A stretch of DNA of 8,844 nucleotides from Nitrososphaerota archaeon (GCA_021160205.1 JAGHCZ010000024.1:1-8844), one strand, 5' to 3'; positions 1 to 6,365 are shown, numbered from the stretch's first letter. The notes: a model not told the origin generated them from the letters alone. Made by a program: numbers and translations.

Positions 1-716
1 GAGCCTCAGGATCGCCTCGCCCTCCCTGAAAGCCCCCGCGAGCATCTCATTCCAGAGATGAAGATTTTCATCCGCTCCTCGAGACCTATGCTCGCATTCC
101 TCTCCCAGAGATCTTAATTTCCTGACCTTCTCGAGGGGACATGTGCAGACGTAGGCTTTCGCCGCCTTGATCAATTGCTCAGCATACTTGTAGAATAATT
201 CCATGTCGTCGCTGTTGTTCTTCTCGTGATCCCACTCTATTCCGAGCCATCGATAACCCTTCCTGAAACTTTCATAGTACTCCGGCTTCACCTTCCGGGG
301 ATCGGTGTCCTCGAACCTGAGCCAGAGCTCTCCATCATACATCCTAGCATAAAGGTAGTTCAAGAACCCGCTCATCGCGTGTCCTATGTGCATGTATCCG
401 CTGGGCTCTGGTGGGAGCCTTGTAACGACTTTTCCCTTCTCGGCTCCTGGGAGTGGTGGAAGCTTTTTCTCTTCGGCTTTCTTCTCCTAAGTAATTCGGG
501 GGAGATCTTGCTCAGAAGCTCTCGCTGTTCTTCTAAGCTCATTTCATTCACTTTCTCGACGGCTTTCTCAGCAGCCGTTTTCACATCCTTTATTCGGGAT
601 CTCAGATCGGGTCGCTCGCCTAAGATCTTCGCTATGACTGGCCCTATCATCGCTTTACCATCGTGATCCACCGCGTTTTTCAGCGCCCACTTCAAGGCTA
701 CCTCATCTAAATCCAT
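1..716 (-). CDS. gltX: Glutamyl-tRNA synthetase, N-terminal part, with apparent frameshift; truncated by window edge
   Basis: Charges tRNA-Glu with glutamate in the cytoplasm. The start is ATG at 714-716; the next in-frame codon of interest upstream is a TAA with no other start between. Residues 1-76 (MDLDEVALKWALKNAV..., then VNEMSLEEQRELL..PELL) match the helical N-terminal extension of archaeal GluRS. The catalytic Rossmann domain is in a different frame, open from 486 to base 1. There one reads LPPLPGAEKGKVVTR, PPEPSGY, the class I HIGH signature (codons 379-390), LRFEDTDP, GIEWD and the cysteine-rich segment AYVCTC. The PEPSGYxHIGHA form is the archaeal/eukaryotic type. The KMSKS motif and anticodon-binding domain lie beyond the window. 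A one-base change between 464 and 489 would join the two frames; see the separate entry. Because the enzyme is normally essential and both halves are well conserved, I infer a sequencing or assembly error rather than a dead gene. Confidence 0.93.
464..489 (-). other. Frameshift interval in gltX
   Basis: Upstream of this interval the GluRS sequence is in the frame that starts at 716; downstream it continues one base out of register. A TAG in the second frame at 487-489 sets the upstream limit, and the conserved LPPLP segment sets the downstream limit. Restoring one base near 487-490 gives a linker reading EKKAEEKK before LPPLP, typical of archaeal GluRS. Restoring one base in the five-base A run (T run 464-468 on the plus strand) instead gives RRRKPKRKK before LPPLP. 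Both are possible; I favour the first because the linker in relatives is Glu/Lys rich. Confidence 0.85.
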
Positions 717-747
717 CCCATCCCAGCATTTTGTTGCAGAACTTTTA

Positions 748-755
748 GTTTAAGG
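748..755 (-). promoter_or_regulatory. Possible TATA box for gltX
   Basis: On the minus strand this reads CCTTAAAC, about 36 bases before the gltX ATG, with A-rich sequence just upstream. An archaeal start site about 26 bases downstream would leave a leader of roughly 10 bases. The match to a TATA box is only moderate and no clear ribosome binding site follows (GGGATGGG directly precedes the ATG), so this is tentative. Confidence 0.3.
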
Positions 756-792
756 ATTGTTTTCTTTGGATGGGGCTGGCGGAGCGGCCGAG

Positions 793-806
793 CGAAGGTT
801 TTTTAA
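793..806 (+). promoter_or_regulatory. BRE/TATA-like promoter for rpl7ae
   Basis: CGAAGG (793-798) followed by TTTTTTAA (799-806) resembles the purine-rich BRE next to a TATA box in archaeal promoters. Transcription would be expected to begin roughly at 825-830, leaving a short leader before the ATG at 842. A weaker T-rich stretch at 813-818 could alternatively give a leaderless transcript, which matters for the kink-turn entry below. Confidence 0.5.
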
Positions 807-826
807 TTTGAGGTTTTTAGAATGCG

Positions 827-853
827 TGGAGATGAAGGTGAATGCCTGATCCG
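827..853 (+). promoter_or_regulatory. Candidate kink-turn (L7Ae-binding motif) covering the rpl7ae start codon
   Basis: Read by eye, 827-830 (UGGA) pairs with 850-853 (UCCG; one U-G wobble). A three-base bulge GAU follows at 831-833, then GA (834-835) opposite GA (848-849), which gives the tandem G-A/A-G pairs of a k-turn. A second stem pairs AGG (836-838) with CCU (845-847), optionally extended by U839-G844. The bulged strand AUGAAG resembles box C (RUGAUGA), and the other strand CUGA is a perfect box D. The GGTG ribosome binding site (837-840) and the ATG (842-844) lie in the second stem and loop, so L7Ae binding should block initiation. Known: L7Ae binds such k-turns. Inferred: this mRNA is autoregulated. 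The motif is short and needs a leader beginning at or before about 827. Confidence 0.55.
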
Positions 854-1228
854 AAGCCGTATTATGTCAACTTTGAAGTGCCAGAGGAGCTCATGAAGGC
901 GACCCTCGAAGTAATTAGAATGGCGAGGGAAAGCGGGAAGATCAGGAAGGGGGTCAACGAGGTAATCAAGTCCATTGAGAGAGGACAAGCGAAATTCGTG
1001 GTCATAGCCACGGACGTAGATCCACCCGAAATCGTCGCGTTCCTCCCAACTTTATGCGACGAAAGAAAGATACCGTACATCTTCGTCTCCTCCAAAAAAG
1101 ACCTCGGAGAGGCGGCAGGACTCCAAGTAAGCGCCAGCAGCGTTTCCGTAATTGACCCTGGAGATGCAAAAGATTTCTTGGATGAAATTGTTAAGAAGGT
1201 AGCTGAGATTAGGGGCGTTAAGGGCTAG
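842..1228 (+). CDS. rpl7ae: Ribosomal protein L7Ae (eL8), kink-turn-binding protein
   Basis: L7Ae is a subunit of the archaeal large ribosomal subunit and also the core protein of box C/D and H/ACA guide RNPs and of archaeal RNase P. In each it recognises kink-turns. The 128-residue length is normal. The family signature is complete: [13 protein letters not shown] (about 36-48, with the RNA-contacting Asn39-Glu40 and Lys43), VVIATDVDP (53-61), [12 protein letters not shown] (68-79) and the loop LGEAAGL (88-94) that contacts the bulged uridine of the k-turn. The ATG at 842 directly follows GGTGA. The gene stands alone here, divergent from gltX and convergent with rpo12, rather than in the cluster with S28e/L24e genes common in other archaea. 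A candidate k-turn overlaps its start codon, suggesting autoregulation. Confidence 0.96.
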   Translation: MPDPKPYYVNFEVPEELMKATLEVIRMARESGKIRKGVNEVIKSIERGQAKFVVIATDVDPPEIVAFLPTLCDERKIPYIFVSSKKDLGEAAGLQVSASSVSVIDPGDAKDFLDEIVKKVAEIRGVKG

Positions 1229-1434
1229 GTCTCGGTTAAAAGCCTCTGCTCTTCGGTCAGCTTCGAGGTCTTGATGAGCTTCGCCGCCGACGGCTTAGCC
1301 TTTCTTATGACGTTGAAGCCGCAGTAGGGGCATCTGGTTTCAGCTATCTTTGACAACATTTTCTTCTCGAAGACTCTTCCACACCAAACACATTGATAGA
1401 GGATCTCTTCCTCGGAACCGGGTTGGGAAGACAT
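1225..1434 (-). CDS. rpo12: RNA polymerase subunit Rpo12 (RpoP) type zinc ribbon protein
   Basis: Small zinc-ribbon subunit of archaeal RNA polymerase, equivalent to eukaryotic Rpb12, which stabilises the Rpo3/Rpo10 assembly platform. The sequence shows YQCVWCG (Cys15, Cys18) and RCPYCG (Cys35, Cys38), a CxxC-16-CxxC ribbon. It is followed by the basic tail [18 protein letters not shown] that resembles the KxRP...VKxVKAR ending of the family. At 69 residues it is longer than the usual 45-50, with about ten extra residues at each end. The ATG at 1432-1434 has no ribosome binding site, but a TATA-like box lies 25-33 bases upstream, fitting a leaderless mRNA. The stop codon overlaps that of rpl7ae in CTAG. 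An unrelated small zinc ribbon protein is the main alternative. Confidence 0.8.
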   Translation of the reverse strand: MSSQPGSEEEILYQCVWCGRVFEKKMLSKIAETRCPYCGFNVIRKAKPSAAKLIKTSKLTEEQRLLTET

Positions 1435-1458
1435 TCCGCTTTAGAGGATTTAAGCCGT

Positions 1459-1467
1459 CTTTTAAGC
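1459..1467 (-). promoter_or_regulatory. TATA-like box for rpo12
   Basis: The minus strand reads GCTTAAAAG, centred about 29 bases upstream of the rpo12 ATG. At archaeal spacing this places the transcription start at or within a few bases of the start codon. That agrees with the absence of a ribosome binding site there. Confidence 0.4.
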
Positions 1468-1516
1468 ATTAACTCGTTTTCTCAAAAACCTTGATAAGGC
1501 TCACCGCCTCATTCTG

Positions 1517-2170
1517 ATGGAGGGAATCTTGTTTAAAGATAGGCTTGAAGCGGGAGAACGGCTCGCTGAGCTACATAACGACCTAAAAGATGAAAAATGC
1601 GCTGTAATTGCCATTCCGAGAGGCGGGGTCGCCGTTGGATACGCCGTCGCAATTCGGCTTCAAGCCCCACTCGAAGTAACAGTCCCGCGGAAAATAGGGG
1701 CGCCGGGAGATCCCGAGCTCGCCGTCGGAGCCGTAGCTGAGGATGGAACCATATACGTCGAGGAGTCCATTGCGGGTGTCATAGGAGTGGGGGAGGATTG
1801 GATCCGAATAGAGGCTGAGAGAGAGCTCGAAGAGGTTAAGCGGAGGATCGAGGTTTATCGCGGCGGGAAGCCCCTTCCAAAGCTGAACGAGTACGTTGTT
1901 TTGATAGTCGATGACGGGGTGGCAACCGGAGCGACGGTGATCGCGACGGCTAGGTTCTTGAAGAAGCTTGGATCAAAAAGGATAATCATAGCGGTTCCGG
2001 TGGCGCCTCCAGAAATCCTGCCGAAGCTTTCTAGGGAAGTCGATGACGTTAGATGCGTAGATACTCCGACTCCATTTTTCGCAATAGGCCAATTCTACCG
2101 GAATTTTTCTCAGCTAAGCGATTCGGAGGTTCTAGAATACCTATCTAAGGTGGAGAGGTTGGCAGTCTGA
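1517..2170 (+). CDS. Phosphoribosyltransferase-fold protein (COG1926-like)
   Basis: A 217-residue protein of the type I phosphoribosyltransferase fold. Near the N-terminus FKDRLEAGERLAELH and IPRGGVAVGYAVA (33-45) are typical of the 'predicted phosphoribosyltransferase' family, as is PRKIGAPGDPELAVGAV (57-73). The PRPP-binding loop is VDDGVATGAT at 131-140, with two acidic residues and the GxT turn intact. The C-terminal FYRNFSQLSDSEVLEYL (193-209) is also family-typical. The acceptor base or other substrate is not known for this family, so I assign no specific reaction. The ATG at 1517 has no ribosome binding site (CATTCTG precedes it), suggesting a leaderless mRNA. It is divergent from rpo12 and convergent, with a gap of 2 bases, with the small membrane protein gene, so it is probably transcribed alone. 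Confidence 0.88.
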   Translation: MEGILFKDRLEAGERLAELHNDLKDEKCAVIAIPRGGVAVGYAVAIRLQAPLEVTVPRKIGAPGDPELAVGAVAEDGTIYVEESIAGVIGVGEDWIRIEAERELEEVKRRIEVYRGGKPLPKLNEYVVLIVDDGVATGATVIATARFLKKLGSKRIIIAVPVAPPEILPKLSREVDDVRCVDTPTPFFAIGQFYRNFSQLSDSEVLEYLSKVERLAV

Positions 2171-2172
2171 AT

Positions 2173-2400
2173 TCATCGCTTCAGAAGGGCGATGATCAGG
2201 TAAAGCGCTGCGAGGACGATTATCACGATGGGCGAGGTGCCGACGTAGACGCCGTCAAATCGTTTTCCAATCAATATTATCGGATGAATTTCTTCGAGCT
2301 TCAATCCCAGTTTTAGGAAGAATGGGATCAGCAACAAGACTGCTCCGAGAATTATGAAGAAAATCCCTAGGAAAGCGAAGAGGTTGATTTTCTCGATCAT
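2173..2400 (-). CDS. Small two-helix membrane protein, function unknown
   Basis: A 75-residue hydrophobic protein with two predicted transmembrane helices, about 7-31 (starts LFAFLGIFFIILG) and about 54-73 (SPIVIIVLAALYLI). They are joined by a loop of about 22 residues containing LEEIHPIILIGKRFDGVYVGTS, split here only by the reading. I do not recognise a named family. The well-defined loop (IHPIILIGKRFDG) and tidy ending suggest a real, conserved gene rather than a chance reading frame. Its ATG at 2398-2400 lies 3 bases after the rtcB stop codon, so it is almost certainly co-transcribed and translationally coupled. Both helices are close to the ends, so the loop is on one side and the termini on the other. 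No function can be assigned. Confidence 0.72.
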   Translation of the reverse strand: MIEKINLFAFLGIFFIILGAVLLLIPFFLKLGLKLEEIHPIILIGKRFDGVYVGTSPIVIIVLAALYLIIALLKR

Positions 2401-2403
2401 CTT

Positions 2404-3858
2404 TCAGCCCTTAACGACTCCCATCGGGACGAGCCGCGCGACCTTGGTTCCGATTCCAGCTCGATGACTGACTTCCGCCACCAGGTCCACGTCCTTGTAT
2501 GCTTGATCAGCTTCTTCCACTACTGTCTCTAGGCTATCGCTCCGGATGTAGATGTTCCTGCGGTTTAGGTCATTAAGAACTTGGCGGGCTCTGAGCATCC
2601 TCTTCGCCGCCGCTCTGCTCATGGTTCTCCCAGCTCCGTGCGCCGTGCTTCCGAAAGTCATCTCCATGGCCTTCGGGTTTCCTAAGAGCACCCAGCTAGA
2701 GGTTCCCATGGATCCGGGCAATAGAACCGGCTGACCTAGATCTCTGTAATCTTCTGGGATTAACGGGTGGCCTGCTGGAAAGCTTCTCGTCGCTCCCTTT
2801 CTATGAACCCAAACTTTTCTCTTAACTCCGTCGATCACGTGCTCCTCCAGCTTCACTATGTTATGGGCCACATCATAGACCAAGTTTAAGCCCATAGATT
2901 CAGCGGGCTGCTTGAAGACTTGTTCAAAGCTCTGCCTAACCCAATGGCTGATCGCCTGCCTATTCGCGAAGGCGAAGTTAACGGCGCACTTGAACGCCTT
3001 GAGATAACTCTCAGCCTCTCTACTATTCGCAGGCGCGCATGCGAGCTCTCGATCTGGAAGCTTTATCCCATATTTCGCGGCGGCTCTCTCCATGACCTTT
3101 AGGTAGTCGCTGCAGATCTGGTGGCCGAAGCCCCTGCTTCCCGTGTGGACTAGGACGGTTACTTGTCCTTCGTGAGTGATGCCCATCCTCTCCGCAGCTC
3201 TTTCATCGAAGATTTTATCAACGGTCTGAACCTCTAGAAAGTGATTTCCGCTTCCAAGGGTTCCGATCTGGGGAAAGCCCCTGTTCTTCGCGGTCGCGCT
3301 CACGTAGCTCGGGTCAGCGCCTTCTAGGCATCCCTCTTCTTCGATGTGCTTTAGGTCCTCGTGCCAGCCTAAGCCGAATTTCTCGATGATGTACCTAGCT
3401 CCTTCAACGGAAATCCTGTCCAACTCGCTTTTCGTCACGCGGAAATCCTTCCTCTTAGAGCCGAGGCCTGAAGGCACGTTTCGGAAGATCGTTTCAACGA
3501 GCTCTTTTAATTTGGGCCTGACATCCTTTTCCTCTAGGTTCGTAACCATGAGCCTCACTCCGCAGTTTATATCATAACCCACTCCACCTGGAGAAATAAC
3601 GCCCTCATCGTATCCCGTTGCGGCCACTCCCCCGATCGGGAAGCCGTAACCTTCATGTGCGTCTGGGAGAACTACTGCGTGTTTTAGTATTCCAGGGAGC
3701 GTTGCAACATTTGCAGCTTGAACCAATGTTCGATCTTGCTGAATTTTTTTCAAAAGTTCCTCGGAGGCGAAAACGAGGACCGGAACTCTCATATCAGATC
3801 TGTATCTGGGTATCCTCCAGATTACGTCGCTAACCTTTTCCAGCGGAACTTTAGACAT
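2404..3858 (-). CDS. rtcB: RNA-splicing ligase RtcB
   Basis: Joins 2',3'-cyclic phosphate (or 3'-phosphate) and 5'-hydroxyl RNA ends using GTP and Mn(II). In archaea it seals tRNA halves after intron removal by the splicing endonuclease. The 484 residues match full family length. Visible metal and guanylylation residues are Asp96 and Cys99 in YDINCG, His206 in GSGNHFLE, His238 in VHTGSRGFGHQ, His332 in DVAHN and the guanylylated His407 in STAHGAGR. HKG-type and PGSMGTSSWVL segments are also present. There is no intein, unlike some archaeal RtcB proteins. The ATG at 3856-3858 is preceded by GGTG with 5 bases between. The small membrane protein gene follows directly; an archease gene, the usual RtcB activator, is not in the window. 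Confidence 0.97.
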   Translation of the reverse strand: MSKVPLEKVSDVIWRIPRYRSDMRVPVLVFASEELLKKIQQDRTLVQAANVATLPGILKHAVVLPDAHEGYGFPIGGVAATGYDEGVISPGGVGYDINCGVRLMVTNLEEKDVRPKLKELVETIFRNVPSGLGSKRKDFRVTKSELDRISVEGARYIIEKFGLGWHEDLKHIEEEGCLEGADPSYVSATAKNRGFPQIGTLGSGNHFLEVQTVDKIFDERAAERMGITHEGQVTVLVHTGSRGFGHQICSDYLKVMERAAAKYGIKLPDRELACAPANSREAESYLKAFKCAVNFAFANRQAISHWVRQSFEQVFKQPAESMGLNLVYDVAHNIVKLEEHVIDGVKRKVWVHRKGATRSFPAGHPLIPEDYRDLGQPVLLPGSMGTSSWVLLGNPKAMEMTFGSTAHGAGRTMSRAAAKRMLRARQVLNDLNRRNIYIRSDSLETVVEEADQAYKDVDLVAEVSHRAGIGTKVARLVPMGVVKG

Positions 3859-3889
3859 AATTGCACCAGCTCAATCATGCCTCCGCGCC

Positions 3890-3898
3890 GTTTTAAAG
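3890..3898 (-). promoter_or_regulatory. TATA-like box and ribosome binding site of rtcB
   Basis: The minus strand reads CTTTAAAAC here, about 37 bases before the rtcB ATG, predicting a start near 3869 and a leader of about 10 bases. That leader would contain GGTG (3864-3867 on the plus strand as CACC), at a proper distance from the ATG. The box and the ribosome binding site support each other. Confidence 0.5.
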
Positions 3899-4008
3899 AT
3901 TATGTCGAAGAGTTCAAGAGATTTTTCTCATCAATCCCCTGTTCTCTCGGATTTCTTTCGGTCTTAAAGCTTAATATGCCAGATTTATCAGTAAACATCG
4001 TGAAAAAC

Positions 4009-4977
4009 ATGTCCTCTTGGAATCGTCAACATTCTAGATGGCTTCCCCCTATGCCGCTTGAAAAGATAATGGAGATTCAGCAGAAGAGAATAGGCGTCGA
4101 TCCGCCCCTAAACCCACATCCGGAGTTCAAGGTCGTAGTTTGGGAAAGCCCACATGAGTTCTACGCGGCTTTCGCCATGGACATGACGAGGCGCATGGTC
4201 TCTGCATTCTTCGAGAAGAGGGATCTCTGGATCATAGCGCCTACGGGGCCCGTGCCTCAGTGGAGGATTCTCGCGAATAACCTGAATGAGCTGTCAAAAA
4301 CCATTCAAGGCTTCAACTTGAAACATGTCCACATAGTCATGATGGACGAGTATAGCGACCCGGAGGGAGGAACTCCGCACTGGGATATGCCGGGAAGCTT
4401 CCAGAACACGATCAGGGTGAACTTCTGGGAAAGATTGAGTAGTGACATCAGGATGAAGTGGGAGGACATACTCTTCCCAACCAGCGATCTCATCGACGAG
4501 ATTCCGAAGATCATAATTGAGGGAGGAGGAGTGATCGATGTCGTGTACGGCGGTATCGGATGGGGGCTCCACTTCGCATTCGTCGATAGGGAAGCGTTTA
4601 CTTCGGATAAATGGGCCGGGCGCGATCTCGAAAAATGGAAGAAAATCAGAATGCTGAGGGCAATAGAGCTCGATGCATCGACCATTTACCAAAACGCGCT
4701 TCACACCTGGGGAAGTAATCAATGGGCCGTTCCAAGCCACGCCAATACGATTGGCCCCGCTCTAATTCTAGGAGACGACGAAATCAAAGTAAAGTATCGT
4801 TCATTCTGGTGCGATGGACTATGCGGGCCTGAAATGACATGGCAACAGATGGCGGTCCATGTCGCGCTTTACGCGGAACCCAATCCGGAGCTTCCAGCAA
4901 CCTTCCTCAAGACTCTTCCAGGAGAGGTAAACGTTCTGAAACCGCTCGATGAGCCTATAGCCGTAGTTCCTAGATAA
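4009..4977 (+). CDS. Divergent NagB / 6-phosphogluconolactonase-fold protein
   Basis: A 322-residue protein resembling glucosamine-6-phosphate deaminase/isomerase. Seen: LWIIAPTGPVPQW (73-85) at the phosphate-binding loop position, HIVMMDEYSDPEGG (108-121) matching the NagB MDEY motif, and VVYGGIGWGLHFAF (178-191) matching GGIGxDGHIAFNE. The aspartate of the usual DGH is glycine here (Gly186). The histidine is kept (His188) and the following glutamate position is Asp193. The protein is longer than NagB (about 270) and ends with a cysteine-containing segment, FWCDGLCGPEMTWQQMAVHVALY. The exact reaction is therefore unsure: an aldose-ketose isomerase or deaminase acting on a phosphorylated sugar is the best guess. 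The ATG at 4009 follows GTGA by 5 bases; an open frame reaches back to 3718, but that part overlaps rtcB. ATG 3976 and GTG 4000 are alternative starts. A T-rich tract follows the stop. Confidence 0.72.
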   Translation: MSSWNRQHSRWLPPMPLEKIMEIQQKRIGVDPPLNPHPEFKVVVWESPHEFYAAFAMDMTRRMVSAFFEKRDLWIIAPTGPVPQWRILANNLNELSKTIQGFNLKHVHIVMMDEYSDPEGGTPHWDMPGSFQNTIRVNFWERLSSDIRMKWEDILFPTSDLIDEIPKIIIEGGGVIDVVYGGIGWGLHFAFVDREAFTSDKWAGRDLEKWKKIRMLRAIELDASTIYQNALHTWGSNQWAVPSHANTIGPALILGDDEIKVKYRSFWCDGLCGPEMTWQQMAVHVALYAEPNPELPATFLKTLPGEVNVLKPLDEPIAVVPR

Positions 4978-4987
4978 GGAGCTGAGA

Positions 4988-5009
4988 TTTCATTTTATTT
5001 TATTTTTTT
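4988..5009 (+). terminator. T-rich terminator after the NagB-like gene
   Basis: Eleven bases past the stop codon, the plus strand has three T runs separated by single A bases, ending with seven T. Archaeal RNA polymerase terminates at such tracts without a hairpin. A separate promoter follows at once, so the NagB-like gene is probably its own unit. Confidence 0.6.
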
Positions 5010-5013
5010 GGCT

Positions 5014-5028
5014 CTGAAACTTTTATAT
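5014..5028 (+). promoter_or_regulatory. BRE/TATA promoter of the aminotransferase gene
   Basis: CTGAAAC followed by TTTTATAT (5021-5028) is the best promoter-like sequence in the window. The expected start near 5050 lies just before GGTGAG (5053-5058), giving a short leader with a good ribosome binding site. Confidence 0.6.
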
Positions 5029-5052
5029 CCTATCTAAGCGATAACGCCTCGT

Positions 5053-5066
5053 GGTGAGTATGTTTG
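5053..5066 (+). promoter_or_regulatory. Ribosome binding site deciding a TTG start
   Basis: GGTGAG at 5053-5058 is five bases from TTG at 5064-5066. The nearby ATG at 5060 is in another frame and runs into TAG after four codons, and in the correct frame a TGA sits at 5055-5057. TTG is therefore the only reasonable start before the conserved LAIDGGEP segment. Confidence 0.75.
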
Positions 5067-6341
5067 GTATCTAGTAAGCTTGCTATAGACGGCGGAGAAC
5101 CCACCATAAAGGGGCCGCTTCCATCCTGGCCCTCATTTACCGAGGAGATAATTCAAGCTGCGATGGAGCCTCTGCGAACCGGCAAAGTCAATTATTGGAC
5201 TGGTGAATTGGGAAGAAAATTCGAACAAGAGTGGGCAGGGTGGAACGGTGTCAAATATGGGGTGGCCACGAACAGCGGTACAAGCGCTCTCCACACGGCA
5301 GTTGCCGCGCTTGGAATAGGCCCGGGGGATGAGGTCATAGTTCCCTCATATACCTTCATTGCGACAGCGTTCTGCGTTCTTCAAGCCGGCGCGATACCGG
5401 TTTTCGCGGATGTGAGGAGAGAGGATCACTGCATTGATCCGAAGGATATCGAGCAGAAGATCACGGATCGGACTAGGGCCATAATCCCGGTTCACCTCTA
5501 CGGCAACGTCGCCGAAATGGATGAGATCATGAGGATCGCGAGGAAATACGATCTATATGTGATAGAAGACGCGGCCGAGGCTCATGGAGCGATATACAAG
5601 GGTAAAAAAGCCGGAACCATCGGGCACGCCGGCTGCTTCAGTTTTTGTCAAAATAAGACCTTCACGACGGGCGGAGAGGGCGGCGCGGTCATAACCGACG
5701 ATGAAGAAACTTACTGGGAGTGCATGTCCTTCAGAGATCACGGGTTTGATGCCAAGAAGAGGCTGAACCTCCTCGAACTCGAAGGCACGCTCCACTACAT
5801 CCACGTCCGGGTTGGATACAATTATAGGATGACCGAGATGCAGGCCGCGATAGGTCTAGCTGAATTAAAAAGACTGGATAACTGGAATCTGCCCAGGCGC
5901 AGGAGAAACGGCGAGATCCTCATCAAGGAATTGAAAGACGTCCCGCAGATCCTATACCTCCCCGTGCATAACAATGAGAAAGTAAACGGGTTCTACGTCT
6001 TCCCGATAGTCGTTGATATAGATGAGCTGAAATGCGACAAAGATACCCTGATAAAGGCCCTTACCGCAGAGGGCGTTCCAGCGTGGAGGTCCTTCTGGCC
6101 TCAATCCTACACCGAGAAAGCTTTCAGGGAGCATAATGGATTCGGGAGGGTGAAGTTCCCCTTCAGATCGAAGGAATACACTAATCCCGAATCGGTTAGA
6201 TATGATAAGGCCTTCTGCCCCAACGCTGCCTGGCTCGAGAAGCGGACATTCATCGTTCACTGTTATCCAACGCTCGAAGAAGAGCACATGCATCTAATCG
6301 CCGAGGCTATCAAAAAGGTGCTGGATCATTACGCTAAGTAA
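5064..6341 (+). CDS. DegT/DnrJ/EryC1/StrS-family PLP-dependent sugar aminotransferase
   Basis: Transfers an amino group from glutamate or glutamine to a keto sugar or keto cyclitol (or the reverse), using PLP. Seen: N-terminal KLAIDGGEP, which is common in the branch that includes scyllo-inosose aminotransferases; TNSGTSAL (69-76) for PLP phosphate binding; PSYTFIAT; VIEDAAEAHGA (166-176) with Asp169 for the pyridine nitrogen; the Schiff-base Lys198 in SFCQNKTFTTGGEGG; and GYNYRMTEMQAAIGLAEL. At 425 residues it is longer than the common 370-400, with an extra stretch near 370-395 (VKFPFRSKEYTNPESVRYD). The start is TTG with a well-spaced GGTGAG. The Gfo/Idh/MocA gene begins 24 bases downstream and is probably co-transcribed. 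The substrate cannot be told from sequence alone. Confidence 0.93.
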   Translation: MVSSKLAIDGGEPTIKGPLPSWPSFTEEIIQAAMEPLRTGKVNYWTGELGRKFEQEWAGWNGVKYGVATNSGTSALHTAVAALGIGPGDEVIVPSYTFIATAFCVLQAGAIPVFADVRREDHCIDPKDIEQKITDRTRAIIPVHLYGNVAEMDEIMRIARKYDLYVIEDAAEAHGAIYKGKKAGTIGHAGCFSFCQNKTFTTGGEGGAVITDDEETYWECMSFRDHGFDAKKRLNLLELEGTLHYIHVRVGYNYRMTEMQAAIGLAELKRLDNWNLPRRRRNGEILIKELKDVPQILYLPVHNNEKVNGFYVFPIVVDIDELKCDKDTLIKALTAEGVPAWRSFWPQSYTEKAFREHNGFGRVKFPFRSKEYTNPESVRYDKAFCPNAAWLEKRTFIVHCYPTLEEEHMHLIAEAIKKVLDHYAK

Positions 6342-6365
6342 AATCGCTTAGACGGTGCTGAGGAC

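Noticed and set aside
486..491. CTT AGG in gltX, resembling the CUU AGG C site used for +1 frameshifting in yeast Ty1
   Set aside because: The shift required to reach the catalytic frame is -1 (or +2), not +1, and the seventh base is A rather than C.
226..666. 146-residue open frame on the plus strand
   Set aside because: It lies fully antisense to gltX, whose conserved motifs are on the minus strand; its translation shows no family-like pattern.
778..800. GGCGGAGCGGCCGAGCG resembles a tRNA D-arm region
   Set aside because: No acceptor stem, anticodon arm or T arm follows before the rpl7ae start; the sequence runs into a T-rich promoter-like stretch.
2404..3858. Possible intein in RtcB
   Set aside because: The protein is 484 residues with all active-site motifs at normal spacing, leaving no room for an insertion.
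3718..4008. 97-residue N-terminal extension of the NagB-like frame
   Set aside because: It overlaps the 5' part and promoter of rtcB and has no family-like sequence; ATG 4009 with a GTGA five bases upstream is more likely.
4294..4740. Two long minus-strand open frames of 148 and 126 residues
   Set aside because: Both are antisense to the NagB-like gene, which has recognisable motifs in the plus frame; no domain is visible in either shadow frame.
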